NCBI RefSeq assembly: GCF_001263175.1
Contig: NZ_CP012332.1
Span: forward strand, 2,477,501-2,541,500
Reading direction: 5' to 3'
DNA from: Vulgatibacter incomptus
Lineage (GTDB): Bacteria; Myxococcota; Myxococcia; Myxococcales; Vulgatibacteraceae
Length of the DNA stretch: 64,000 nt
A model generated the notes under the pieces. That model saw only the letters and a list, made by a program, of their open reading frames with translations, did no database searches and had not been told where the DNA came from. How positions within the stretch are numbered: position 1 is the first letter of the stretch; every line of letters starts with the position of its first letter. Shown piece after piece: positions 25,129 through 34,256 of this stretch. Position numbers and translations under genes: made by a program.

Positions 25129-27543
25129 ATGTTTGCAATCCCTGAGCGGACCCTCCGCGACCTCGGCTGGCGACAGCTCACCACGGCCCTCGCCGAGCGT
25201 ACCTCCACCCCGCGCGGGCGCGCCCTCGCCCAGGCGCTCCCCTTCCTCTCCCGCAAGGACGAGATCGAGCGCTCGCTCTCGCGGATCGCGGAGGCCAGGC
25301 TCCTCCTGCGAAAGGAGCTCTCACTTCCGGTGGGCGGCGCCGAGGACGTGCGCGACCTCCTCTCCTTCGCGGCCAAGGGCGCGACCCTCGAGGCGGCGCA
25401 GCTCGTCGCCTGCGCGCGCCTGATCCGGGCGGCGAGCCGGACGCGCACCTTCCTCCACGCCCAGCGCCTCGAGGCTCCGGCGCTCGCGGCGGAGTCCCAG
25501 GCGCTCGCGGACGCGTCCTCCCTCGCCTCGCGGATCGAGACCTCCTTCGAGCCCTCCGGCCGCCTCAAGGACTCCGCGAGCGCGATGCTCGGATCGCTGC
25601 GCGACCGAGCGCGCGGCCTGCACCACGAGATCAAGGGGCGCCTCGATGAGCTGATGGCGGATCGGGACTTCTCCGCCACCCTCCGGGACGAGTACCTCTC
25701 GATCCGCAACGACCGCTACGTGGTGCCGGTGAACGCGTCCTTCCGCTCGAAGGTGCCCGGCATTGTCCACAACGCCTCCAACTCCGGCCAGACCCTCTTC
25801 ATCGAGCCCCAGACGATCGTGGGCCTGGGCAACGACCTCTCCATCGCCGAGTCGATGGCGGCGGAGGAGGAGCGCCGGGTGCTCCAGGAGCTCTCCTCCG
25901 ACCTGGGCGAGCGCAGCGGGGAGCTGATCGAGGCGGTGGAGCTGCTGGCGAAGCTGGACCTGGCGGAAGCGGCCGGGCGCCTCGCAGACGACCTCGACGC
26001 CTCCGCTCCCCGGCTCACCGAGGGCCGCGGGCGGATCTCGCTGCGCGCCGTGCGGCATCCCCTCCTCGTGCTGCAGGGCAAGAAGGTCGTGGCCAACGAC
26101 CTCTCCCTCGCGCAGGGGGAGCGGGCGCTGGTGGTGTCCGGACCGAACGCCGGCGGCAAGACGGTGACGATCACCGCCGTCGGCCTCTGTGCCCTCCTCG
26201 TCCGGGCAGGCATGCCCATCCCGGCCGAGGCCGACTCGGAGGTCCCGCTCTTCTCGACGGTGTCGAGCGCCATCGGCGACGAGCAGGATCTCGCCCGAGA
26301 CCTCTCCACGTTCTCCGCGCACCTAACGACCCTCAAGGAGATCCTCGCGAGGGCAGGCGAAGGCGCGCTGGTGCTCATCGACGAGATCGCCGCCGACACC
26401 GATCCTCGCGAGGGCGCCGCGATCGCCTCGGCCGTCCTCGGCGACCTGGTGGAAAAGGGCGCCCGGGTGCTGGTGACCACGCACCTGGAGGAGCTGAAGG
26501 CCCTCGGCCTCGCCGATTCGCGCTTCGCCAACGCCCGGGTCGGCCTCGACCCGCGGACCCTCACCCCCACCTTCAAGCTCGAGCTCGGCGCCGCGGGTCT
26601 CTCAAGCGCGCTGGAGATCGCGGCCCGGGTGGGCCTCCCCGCCGCCGTGCTCGACGTGGCCCGAACGCGGCTCCACGGCGGGAGCGCTCTCGCCGTGGCC
26701 CTCGAGCAGCTCGAGGCGGAGAGGCGCGAGGCCCACGGCGAACGGACGCGGCTCGAGGCGGAGCGCCGCGAGGTGGCCACCCTCCGGGCGGAGGTGCAGG
26801 CCGCGCGAGTCGAGGCCGATGCGGCGCGGCGCGAAGCGGAGGCGCGGGTGCGCGACGAGCTGCGCGCGGAGCTCGAGGCGGCGAGGCGCGAGGTCGGCGA
26901 GCTCCTCGCCCGGCTCACGGCGCGGCCCGCGGTCTCCGAGGCCGTCCAGGCGCAGAAGAGCCTGCAGGACAAGGCCGCCGAGCAGGAGCGGGCCTCCGCG
27001 CGGGCGCGTGCCCACGTCCAGGCGATGCGGGAGGAGAAGCAGGTGCTCCCGGCCCAGGCGATCCGGCCCGGCGCCCGGGTGCGGGTAGCCTCCCTCGGCC
27101 GCGACGCCGAGGTGGTGGAGCTCGGCAGGGATCATGCGCTGGTGGCGGTCGGTCCGCTCAAGACCCGCGTGAAGCTCGACGACCTCCTGCCGCTGGCAGG
27201 CAAGGCGCCCTCCCCCACCGCGGGCAGGCCGCCCGGCGGCGGCAAGACGACCCGGGCGGGCAGGGCCGAGGCCCTCGCCGCGGGCGCCATCGCTGGCCCG
27301 GAGGCGCGCTGCGACATCCGGGGCCTCCGCGCCGACGAGGCGGTGCGCGAGATCGAGCTCTTCCTCGATCGGGCGTATTCCGAGGGCCCGGCGGTTGTGT
27401 CGATCCTCCACGGCCACGGCACGGGCGCCCTGAAGAAGACCGTACGCGAGGCCCTCGCCGCCTCGCCCTACGTGGCGGACTCGCGGCCCGGCGACCGCCA
27501 CGAGGGCGGCGACGCGGTCACCATCGTGGAGCTCCGCTCGTAG
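25129..27543 (+). CDS. mutS2: endonuclease MutS2
   Basis: This 804-residue MutS2-family ATPase is linked to control of recombination and, in some bacteria, ribosome-collision rescue. The N-terminal core precedes a Walker A 'GPNAGGKTVTI' at about residues 338-348 and a Walker B/signature region ('ARDLSTFSAHLTTLKEIL', 'GALVLIDEIAADTDPREGAA'). A long charged coiled coil spans about 510-650. The C-terminal Smr nuclease domain starts 'DIRGLRADEAVREIELFLDRA' and includes 'ILHGHGTGALKKTVREAL'. Length and order are normal. The ATG at 25129 follows GGAG. Confidence 0.95.
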   Translation: MFAIPERTLRDLGWRQLTTALAERTSTPRGRALAQALPFLSRKDEIERSLSRIAEARLLLRKELSLPVGGAEDVRDLLSFAAKGATLEAAQLVACARLIRAASRTRTFLHAQRLEAPALAAESQALADASSLASRIETSFEPSGRLKDSASAMLGSLRDRARGLHHEIKGRLDELMADRDFSATLRDEYLSIRNDRYVVPVNASFRSKVPGIVHNASNSGQTLFIEPQTIVGLGNDLSIAESMAAEEERRVLQELSSDLGERSGELIEAVELLAKLDLAEAAGRLADDLDASAPRLTEGRGRISLRAVRHPLLVLQGKKVVANDLSLAQGERALVVSGPNAGGKTVTITAVGLCALLVRAGMPIPAEADSEVPLFSTVSSAIGDEQDLARDLSTFSAHLTTLKEILARAGEGALVLIDEIAADTDPREGAAIASAVLGDLVEKGARVLVTTHLEELKALGLADSRFANARVGLDPRTLTPTFKLELGAAGLSSALEIAARVGLPAAVLDVARTRLHGGSALAVALEQLEAERREAHGERTRLEAERREVATLRAEVQAARVEADAARREAEARVRDELRAELEAARREVGELLARLTARPAVSEAVQAQKSLQDKAAEQERASARARAHVQAMREEKQVLPAQAIRPGARVRVASLGRDAEVVELGRDHALVAVGPLKTRVKLDDLLPLAGKAPSPTAGRPPGGGKTTRAGRAEALAAGAIAGPEARCDIRGLRADEAVREIELFLDRAYSEGPAVVSILHGHGTGALKKTVREALAASPYVADSRPGDRHEGGDAVTIVELRS

Positions 27544-27563
27544 AGAGCCGATTCCGGCCGGTC

Positions 27564-27594
27564 TTGCGCCCCCCGCGTCGGGGGCGCAGGTTTC
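27564..27594 (+). terminator. stem-loop terminator of mutS2
   Basis: TGCGCCCCCC pairs with GGGGGCGCA around GCGTC, followed by GGTTTCCC. It lies 20 bases after the mutS2 stop. The T tract is weak. Confidence 0.5.
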
Positions 27595-27611
27595 CCAATA
27601 AGGGGCGCGCC

Positions 27612-27815
27612 GTGTCGGAGCAGGAATCGAAACAGGCCAAGAAGATCTTCGCCGTCACCACCTCGACGGGTCTGTCCGACCGCGGTTGGACCGAGCTCCT
27701 GCGACCGACGCGAGGGATCCCGGCAGCGGAAAAGGGGATCCCCGAGAGCTCGGGCGAGGAGGCGTGGAACGCCCGGTCGCCGGCCGAGCCCGTCGAGCCC
27801 GAGATCGATCGATAA
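27612..27815 (+). CDS. possible small hypothetical protein
   Basis: A GTG-start frame of 67 codons begins MSEQESKQAKKIFAVTTSTG after AAGGGG. It is highly charged, has no motif, and lies between mutS2 and the convergent rnr. Without it the gap 27544-27899 is 356 bp with only the terminator. I cannot tell whether it is a gene. Confidence 0.35.
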   Translation: MSEQESKQAKKIFAVTTSTGLSDRGWTELLRPTRGIPAAEKGIPESSGEEAWNARSPAEPVEPEIDR

Positions 27816-27899
27816 ACGAGTCGCCTGAAGGCGCGAGCCGAGACAACGGCGGCGACCCTGTTGGCGCAGGGCCGCCTCCCGCGCCGGGCGCGCGCTCGC

Positions 27900-30530
27900 T
27901 CAGCGCTTCTTGGCCGAGCGCTCGCCTTTGCCGGGCCTCGTCTTCGTCTTGGCGCCCTTGGCTTTGCCGCCCTTGGCCTTGGCAGGAGCCTTCCCGCCTC
28001 GGGCGGGAGCCGGTCTCGCCGAAGTCCTGCCCCGCCCTTCCGGCTTCGCCCCTCGCTTCGGCGGGCCCGCCTTCCGCGCGCCTTCCCGACGGGTCTGCCG
28101 CGCGATCGCCATCGAGAGGGGCGAGGTCCCGACGCGGCCGAAGGGAGTCTCGGGGAAGACCGGCGCCTCGCCTTCCTCCTCACCGACGAGGAGAGCGAGG
28201 CTGATTTGCCTCTTCGCGAGATCCACCGAGGCGATCTCGACTCGGACCCGATCGCCCATGCCGAAGGCGCGCCCCGTGGCGGGGAAGACCAGGCGGTAGC
28301 GCTCCTCGTCCAGCTCCCAGCTCGTACCCAGCTCCTCGGCCCGGACCAGGCCCTCGACCGGGAGCTCGTCGAGCTCGGCGAAGAAGCCGAAGTCGGTGAC
28401 GGAGATCACGGTGGCGTCGAACGCCTCGCCGACCCGGTCCCGCACGAACAGGCACTTGAAGTACTGATCGATCTCACGCTCGGCCTCGGTGGCGGCCCGC
28501 TCCCTCTCGGACGACTGGGCGGCGAGCCCGTCGAGGCGCTCCTCCAGCGCGGCCAGCTCGTGGCCCCGAGGCGCGCTCCCGCCCCGCGCCCAGTGCTCCT
28601 TGAGGAGGCGGTGGACGAGGAGATCCGGGTAGCGGCGGATGGGCGAGGTGAAGTGGAGGTAGTGCTCTGCCGCCAGGCCGTAGTGGCCGATGTTCTCGGG
28701 CTGGTAGACCGCCTGCATCATCGACCGCAGGAGCATCGTGTTCAGCGCGCGCTGCTGCGGGGTCCCCTCGATGGCGCGCAGGAGCTCGCCGAGCCTCGTG
28801 GGGGGCATCCCCTCCTCGAGGTCGAAGGAGAAGCCCACCGCCGTGGCGAGGCGGGCGAAGTTCTCGAGCTTCTCCGGATCGGGCTCGCCGTGGACGCGAT
28901 AGACGGACGGCAGCTCCCGCTCGGAGAAGTAGCGCGCCACCGCCTCGTTCGCGGCGAGCATGAACTCCTCGATCATCCGGTGGGCGTCGTTGCGCTCGCG
29001 CCGGACGATCGCGGTGGGGAGCATGTGCTCGTCGAGGATGGCGCGGGACTCCGGGAGGTCGAAGTCCAGCGCGCCCCGCTTGGTGCGCTGCTGGCGGAGC
29101 TTCGCCGCGAGCTCGCCGGCCAGGCGCAGGTCCTTCTCGAGGGGGCGCCCGCGGGCTGGCGGGGCAGCCAGGACCTCCGCGACCTTCTCGTAGGTCCAGC
29201 GCTGGTGGGAGCGCATGACCCCCTCGTAGATCTCCGCCTCCACCGGCTTGCCCTCGCGATCGAGCGCGAGGTCGCAGACCATGCAGAGCCGATCCACGCC
29301 GGGGTTCAGCGAGCAGATCCCGTTCGAGAGGTTCTCCGGGAGCATCGGCAGGACGTGGTTCGGGAAGTAGACCGACGTGGCCCGCGAGACGGCCTCATCG
29401 TCCAGCCTCGTATTCGGGGTGACGTAGTGCGCCACATCGGCGATCGCCACGACCAGCCGGTAGCCGCTGCGCAGCTTCTCGACGAAGACCGCGTCGTCGA
29501 AGTCCCGGGCGTCCTCGCCGTCGATGGTCACCAGGCGCAGCTCGCGCAGATCCCGGCGGCCCGCGTGGTCTGCTTCCGAGACCTCGGGCGGAACGGCTTC
29601 GGCCTCCCGCCGCACCTCGTCGGGGAAGTCCTCGGAGAAGCCGTTCGCGTACGCGACCTCCAGCACCTCGACGATCGGGTCGCCGGGCTCTCCGACCACC
29701 TTCTCGATGGTGCCGCGGAGGGCGCCGGTCTCGTCGGCGTATGAGGTGATGGCGACCTTCACCACCTGTCCGGCCTTCGCTTCGGGAATGGGCTTCACCG
29801 ACACGAAGCGCGGCAGGGTGGGATCCACCGGCGTGACGAAGGCCGCCTTCCCACGGAGCTCGAGGGTGCCGAGGAAGTTCCGGCGCCGGTGCGAGACGAT
29901 CTCCACGAGCACGCCGGCGTCCCTGCCGAACTTGCCGCGGACCACGCGCACCCGGAGGAGGTCGCCGTCCATGGCCTCGCGGAGCTCATGGGGAGGCAGG
30001 AAGACATCGTCGCCCTCGGGGCCCTCGAGCCTCTTCACGAAGCCGTAGCCCTCGGGCCGGAGGGTGAGCCTGCCGACGACCTCGCCGGCGCCTCGAGCCG
30101 GGCGTCCCCCCTCTTCCCTGACGCCCCGGGGCCTCGCTCCGGGCTCGCCGCGCGGCGCCGGGGCACGCTCACGGCGGGCGGGCTTCTCTTGCTTCCACGG
30201 GCGGGCGGGAGGGCCCTCGCGCCTCGCCTCCATCGCCTTGGGTCCGGGCCTCGCGCCCGCCTCGGCCGCTTTGGGGCTTGGCCTGGCGCCCGCCTCGGGC
30301 GGCGCCTTCCTCGGCCGCTCGCGGACCACCACGGGCGCGCCCGAGACCGCGCGTCGGAAGCGTCGGCCATCGCGCTCCAGGGTCCCGGCGCGGGTCAGCT
30401 CGCGCAGCCGGCGCTTGAGCGCGGTGTACTCGCCGGGGTGGATCCCGGCTTTTTCGGCGATCTGCCGGGCGGAGAGGAGCTCGCCCCTCCCCCTATCGAC
30501 CGCCTCCAGAATCGCTTCGTCTCTTGGCAT
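27900..30530 (-). CDS. rnr: ribonuclease R
   Basis: This 876-residue 3'-5' exoribonuclease degrades structured RNA. In order: a winged-helix domain ('LLSARQIAEKAGIHPGEYTALKRRL', about 16-40), an Ala/Arg/Pro-rich linker (about 70-150), cold-shock OB domains ('GFVKRLEGPEGDDVFLPPHEL', 'FLGTLELRGKAAFVTPVD'), the RNB catalytic domain with the Asp cluster 'TIDGEDARDFDDAVFV', an S1 domain ('FDATVISVTDFGFFAELDELPVEGLV') and a Lys/Arg-rich tail. The long basic linker and tail are typical of RNase R but larger than in E. coli. Confidence 0.95.
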   Translation of the reverse strand: MPRDEAILEAVDRGRGELLSARQIAEKAGIHPGEYTALKRRLRELTRAGTLERDGRRFRRAVSGAPVVVRERPRKAPPEAGARPSPKAAEAGARPGPKAMEARREGPPARPWKQEKPARRERAPAPRGEPGARPRGVREEGGRPARGAGEVVGRLTLRPEGYGFVKRLEGPEGDDVFLPPHELREAMDGDLLRVRVVRGKFGRDAGVLVEIVSHRRRNFLGTLELRGKAAFVTPVDPTLPRFVSVKPIPEAKAGQVVKVAITSYADETGALRGTIEKVVGEPGDPIVEVLEVAYANGFSEDFPDEVRREAEAVPPEVSEADHAGRRDLRELRLVTIDGEDARDFDDAVFVEKLRSGYRLVVAIADVAHYVTPNTRLDDEAVSRATSVYFPNHVLPMLPENLSNGICSLNPGVDRLCMVCDLALDREGKPVEAEIYEGVMRSHQRWTYEKVAEVLAAPPARGRPLEKDLRLAGELAAKLRQQRTKRGALDFDLPESRAILDEHMLPTAIVRRERNDAHRMIEEFMLAANEAVARYFSERELPSVYRVHGEPDPEKLENFARLATAVGFSFDLEEGMPPTRLGELLRAIEGTPQQRALNTMLLRSMMQAVYQPENIGHYGLAAEHYLHFTSPIRRYPDLLVHRLLKEHWARGGSAPRGHELAALEERLDGLAAQSSERERAATEAEREIDQYFKCLFVRDRVGEAFDATVISVTDFGFFAELDELPVEGLVRAEELGTSWELDEERYRLVFPATGRAFGMGDRVRVEIASVDLAKRQISLALLVGEEEGEAPVFPETPFGRVGTSPLSMAIARQTRREGARKAGPPKRGAKPEGRGRTSARPAPARGGKAPAKAKGGKAKGAKTKTRPGKGERSAKKR

Positions 30531-30590
30531 TGCTTCCTACATGCGCACGATTCGCAGGAAGCGGGAAGAGGATTCACCGTCGGCTCGCCT

Positions 30591-30938
30591 TCAGCGAATC
30601 GGCTCCGTGGGGCCTCCTGCCCTCAGGAAGGCGTCGAAGCCCCCCTCGATGAGGAAGACGTCGGCGTAGCCGTCACCGAGGAGCTCGAGCGCGACCGACT
30701 CCTGCGCCGCGAGATCGGCCAGCAGCAGGAGCGAGCGGCCCCGCGGGATCTCCGCCTTGTGCGAGAGGATCCCATCGGCGGGGAGGCGGATGGCCCCTGG
30801 CATGGTCTCGCCGCTCGATCGCCTCGACGACTCGGAGCGTGCGTCGATCACGGCGAAGCGCTCTCCGTACGACAGCCTCCTGCGGAGCTCGTCTGGATGG
30901 ATCATCGTGAACGCGAGCCCGCCCTGCGCGACCTGCAT
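30591..30938 (-). CDS. rhodanese-like protein without catalytic Cys
   Basis: This 115-residue single rhodanese domain begins 'MIHPDELRRRLSYGERFAVIDARSESS' after an 11-residue lead. 'PGAIRLPADGILSHKAEIPRG' and 'LEGDGYADVFLIEGGFDAFLRAGG'-like strands follow. Where an active rhodanese has CxxGxRS, this one has 'LLLLADLAAQESVALEL', so sulfur transfer is not expected. The start at 30938 is preceded by GGAGG. It lies 60 bp upstream of rnr on the same strand and may share its transcript. Confidence 0.72.
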   Translation of the reverse strand: MQVAQGGLAFTMIHPDELRRRLSYGERFAVIDARSESSRRSSGETMPGAIRLPADGILSHKAEIPRGRSLLLLADLAAQESVALELLGDGYADVFLIEGGFDAFLRAGGPTEPIR

Positions 30939-31186
30939 GAACGCCTCCAGGTTGTGGGCCGGCCCGAGCGCTCGCCCAGGAACTCTCGATGCCGCCGCCC
31001 CGTCCCGAGCCGGCCCTGACCATGACTTTGTTCACGTGACGAAGAGGCCGCATCCGCCGGGTTCGTGCGCCGCGATCGGGGCGCGCATCCGGGCGGGCGT
31101 GCAGCTGGCGGCTCGACGGGCGTGAAAGAGAGCGGCCGCGCGCCAGGCGGGCGATCCGCCCTACGTCCGGAGCGTCGAAGCCGTCC

Positions 31187-31741
31187 TCAGTCGTCGCCGC
31201 CGCTGGAAGCAGGCGGCACGGAAGGCCCGCCGACGACGACCTTCATGATGCGCGGGGTCTCCGAGCGCGAAAGGACGTCGCACGACGGGCAGGCGTGCGC
31301 GGGAACCGGCGTGCTGCAGGATCGGCAGCTCCCGAGGGCACGGAGCGCGGCGTCGAACTCGGCGCTCAGCCGATGGAGCGCCGCCAGCCTGCGCTGGGTC
31401 CGATCGAGCTGCTCGGCGAGCGCGGAGCCGAAGCGTTCGGATAGCTCCGGCGCGCTCGTGCAGCCTTCGCGCATGCGCAGCAGCTCGCGGATCTCCTCGA
31501 TGGAGAGGTCGAGCTCCCGCAGATCGGCGATCAGCGTGAGGCGCTCGAGGTCCCCCTCGGTGTAGAGCCGGCGGCCGCCCTTGCCCACGACCGAAGGCTC
31601 GAGGAGCCCCGCCTCCTCGTAGAAGCGGACGGTCCGCAGCGTCGTACCCGAGCGCCGGGCGAGATCGCCGGTACTGAGTGTCGCCTCAGAAGGAATGGAC
31701 GTATCCGTCTCCACGTCATCCAGAGATAGCGGCGCGATCAA
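31187..31741 (-). CDS. MerR-family regulator with C-terminal Cys motif
   Basis: This 184-residue regulator has a MerR winged-helix domain ('STGDLARRSGTTLRTVRFYEEAGLLEPSVVGKGGRRLYTEGDLERLTLI', about 22-72) and a dimerisation helix to about 125. The tail 'CRSCSTPVPAHACPSCDVL' has four Cys and one His and probably binds Zn or a sensed metal. The start is uncertain: TTG at 31741 lies six bases after the lipB stop, and GTG at 31714 is an alternative. It is the distal gene of the pdh/lip cluster. The 249 bp downstream, to 30938, holds nothing I recognise. Confidence 0.75.
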   Translation of the reverse strand: MIAPLSLDDVETDTSIPSEATLSTGDLARRSGTTLRTVRFYEEAGLLEPSVVGKGGRRLYTEGDLERLTLIADLRELDLSIEEIRELLRMREGCTSAPELSERFGSALAEQLDRTQRRLAALHRLSAEFDAALRALGSCRSCSTPVPAHACPSCDVLSRSETPRIMKVVVGGPSVPPASSGGDD

Positions 31742-31747
31742 GGCCTG

Positions 31748-32833
31748 TCAAACGGGACGATGCCGCAGAGCAAGGTCGATCGCCCGGCGCAGCCCCCTGA
31801 AGGGGACCGCCGCCTTGGCCTCCTCGAGCGGGAGCCAGGCAGCGCTCACGTGCTCGGCGGGATCGATCCGCACCGCGGCGTCCCGGGGCGCCCAGGCCGC
31901 GAAGGCGTGCTCCTGGACGAAGAGGGGCTCGTCGCCGAAGCCGAACGCGTGGATGTAGCGGAGATCCGTGACGGGGACCGAGAGACCCGTCTCCTCCCCC
32001 AGCTCGCGCGCTGCCGCGTGGGCCGCGTCCTCGCCGGCCTCGATCCGCCCGGTGACGATCTGCTCGAAACCGCCCCGTTCGGGAGTTCGGCGCAGGAGGA
32101 GCACCTCGGGCCCGCTCCGGCCCTCGCGCAGCACCGCGACGGAGATCGTGCGCAGGTCGAAGCCCCGCTCCTCCAGCGGCCACTCGAAGACCTCGCCGAA
32201 CTCGCGGGCCACCCGGACCGCGACCTCGTCGGGATCGATCAGCTTGCCGAGGAGCTGCGACATGCTGCTCACCCCGCGCTCCGCGATTCCGCAGGGGACG
32301 ATCATGCCGAAGTGGGAGAGGTCCGGCATCACGTTCAGGGCGAAGCCGTGGGTCGTGATCCACTTCTTGATGTGGATGCCGATCGCACAGATCTTCACCG
32401 CGTCGGGGTCTTCCTCGCCGCCGACCCATACGCCCGTCCACTTGGGGACGCGGCCGGCGGTGATCCCGTAGCCGGCGAGGGTGCGGATCATCGCCTCCTC
32501 GACGCCGCGCACGTAGCGCCGCACGTCCTGGCGGTCGGGCTTGAGGTCGAAGATCGGGTATCCGACGAGCTGCCCAGGGCCGTGGTAGGTGACGTCACCG
32601 CCCCGATCGGTCTCGAAGACCTCCACTCCCTTCGCCGCGAGCTCGTCAGGCGAGAGCAGCACGTTGGCGGCCTTCGCCGCCCGGCCCATCGTCAGCACCG
32701 GGGGATGCTCGAGGAGGAGGAGCGTGTCGGGCGCGCGGCCCTGGTCGCGGGCCTTCGCCAGCGCCTGCATGAGGGCGAGGCCGTCCTCGTATTCCACGCG
32801 GCCGAGGCGCCGCACCACGAGCTTGCGATCCAT
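31748..32833 (-). CDS. lipB: octanoyltransferase LipB fused to a NUDIX hydrolase domain
   Basis: This 361-residue protein has two domains. Residues 1-215 are LipB, which moves octanoyl from acyl carrier protein to lipoyl-domain lysines. 'RGGDVTYHGPGQLVGYPI' (77-94), Lys147 in 'VKICAIGIHI' and Cys181 in 'MIVPCGI' are the conserved and catalytic positions. Residues about 228-350 are a NUDIX domain with a full box GRIEAGEDAAHAAARELGEETGL (262-284, fitting G-x5-E-x7-RE-x2-EE-x-G). LipB alone is usually 210-240 residues, so this is a fusion. The NUDIX substrate is unknown. It is the last enzyme gene of the operon lpd-lipA-pdhB-pdhC-pdhA-lipB. Confidence 0.92.
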   Translation of the reverse strand: MDRKLVVRRLGRVEYEDGLALMQALAKARDQGRAPDTLLLLEHPPVLTMGRAAKAANVLLSPDELAAKGVEVFETDRGGDVTYHGPGQLVGYPIFDLKPDRQDVRRYVRGVEEAMIRTLAGYGITAGRVPKWTGVWVGGEEDPDAVKICAIGIHIKKWITTHGFALNVMPDLSHFGMIVPCGIAERGVSSMSQLLGKLIDPDEVAVRVAREFGEVFEWPLEERGFDLRTISVAVLREGRSGPEVLLLRRTPERGGFEQIVTGRIEAGEDAAHAAARELGEETGLSVPVTDLRYIHAFGFGDEPLFVQEHAFAAWAPRDAAVRIDPAEHVSAAWLPLEEAKAAVPFRGLRRAIDLALRHRPV

Positions 32834-32919
32834 CTCGATTCACCGAAACCGCGGACGAGCGGGCTCCGCCTGCCGTCCGCGACGCTCGAACGCACGCGGA
32901 CGGCCTGGCATTCGCCGAC

Positions 32920-34170
32920 TCAGGCCCCTGCCTTCTCCCGGGCGAGGGAGGCCAGGCACTCGTCGCGCTGCTCGCGCAGGTGCCACGGCAGCTCGCCGAA
33001 GACGTCGTCGAAGAGGGTCTCGGGCTCCGGATCCGGCCCGGCCTCCGCCGCCGCGATCGCCTCGTTCACCTCGGCGAGGAGCTCGTCGCGAAGCGCCTTG
33101 TCCTTCTCCTCGCTCCAGAGGCCGCCTTCGCAGAGCTCGCGGAAGAGGGCCTGGATGGGATCGCGCTTCGCCCAGGCGTCGACCTCGGCCTGGTCGCGGT
33201 AGCGCGAGGGATCGTCCGAGGACGAGTGCGCGCCCATGCGGTAGGTCTCGCACTCGAGGAGGGTCGGTCCCTCGCCCCGCCGGGCCCGGGCGATCGCCTC
33301 GGTGGCGGCGGCGTAGACCGCCTTCGCGTCGTTTCCGTCGACCTTCACGCCGGGGAAGCCGTAGGCCGCCGCCTTCATGGCGTAGGTCTCGGAGGCGGTC
33401 TGGCCCTTGGTGCTGATCGAGATCGCCCAGTGGTTGTTCTGGCAAATGAAGACCACCGGCACCTTGAACACGCCGGCGAAGTTCAGCGCCGTGTGGAAGT
33501 CCGCCGCAGAGGTGGCGCCGTCGCCCATGAAGGCGAGGACCACCGTGGAGTCGCCGCGGAGCTTCGCCGCCCAGGCGGCGCCCACCGCCTGCGGGAGCTG
33601 GGTGCCGATGCAGCTCCCCCAGGAGACCTGGTTCACGCTGCGTGAAGCCGGATGAGACGGCATCTGCCGTCCCTTGGTCTCGTCGAGGGCGTTGCCGAAG
33701 ACCTGTGCCAGGTAGGGCACGAGCGGGAAGCCCCGCATCAGCATCGCGGAGGACTCGCGGAGCGCCGGGAAGATCCAGTCGGAGGGCTCGAGGGCGATGG
33801 CCGCCGCGAGGTAGGCCGCTTCCTGGCCCGTGCAGGCGCCGTAGAAGCCGATGCGGCCCTGGCGCTGCAGGGTCATCATCCGCTCGTCCACCGTGCGGAT
33901 CCGCAGCATCGAGCGGTAGAGGCGCAGGGCCACGTCGTCCGGGAGACCCACGCCCTTCGCGCGATCGGCGCCGCGGGCGGTCTTCGCCATCATCGGCTGC
34001 GCGCCCGCCGTCTTCGCCTTCGGAGCGGGCGGCGCCTTCACGGCCTTCGCCTTCGCGGCCACAGCGGCGGCCGGCGCCTTTGTCGCCTTCGCGACGGCGG
34101 CTGCCTTCGCCTTCGGGGCTGCTGCCGGCTGCGCCTTCGCCGCCTTCGACCTTCCAACCGCCTTTGCCAT
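32920..34170 (-). CDS. pdhA: pyruvate (2-oxoacid) dehydrogenase E1 alpha with Ala/Lys-rich N-terminal tail
   Basis: This 416-residue protein starts at the ATG at 34170 after GGAGGA. The first 65 residues are a tail of Ala, Lys and Pro (MAKAVGRSKAAKAQPAAAPK and on) of the kind seen in histone H1-like proteins or E2 linkers. The rest is a standard E1-alpha: 'GFYGACTGQEAAYLAAAIAL', 'LPQAVGAAWAAKLRGD', the ThDP motif 'GDGATSAADFHTALN' to 'QNNHWAIS', and the phosphorylation-loop-like 'HSSSDDPSRYR'. It pairs with the beta subunit at 35577. The operon context favours pyruvate, though a branched-chain acid is possible. Confidence 0.9.
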   Translation of the reverse strand: MAKAVGRSKAAKAQPAAAPKAKAAAVAKATKAPAAAVAAKAKAVKAPPAPKAKTAGAQPMMAKTARGADRAKGVGLPDDVALRLYRSMLRIRTVDERMMTLQRQGRIGFYGACTGQEAAYLAAAIALEPSDWIFPALRESSAMLMRGFPLVPYLAQVFGNALDETKGRQMPSHPASRSVNQVSWGSCIGTQLPQAVGAAWAAKLRGDSTVVLAFMGDGATSAADFHTALNFAGVFKVPVVFICQNNHWAISISTKGQTASETYAMKAAAYGFPGVKVDGNDAKAVYAAATEAIARARRGEGPTLLECETYRMGAHSSSDDPSRYRDQAEVDAWAKRDPIQALFRELCEGGLWSEEKDKALRDELLAEVNEAIAAAEAGPDPEPETLFDDVFGELPWHLREQRDECLASLAREKAGA

Positions 34171-34256
34171 CGGCGAATCCTCCAAAGGATGGCGGGACCG
34201 CAAAAGACCCCGCCTCTTCACCGCCGCGCGCACGGCGCGCTGGCGGCGATCGACCG

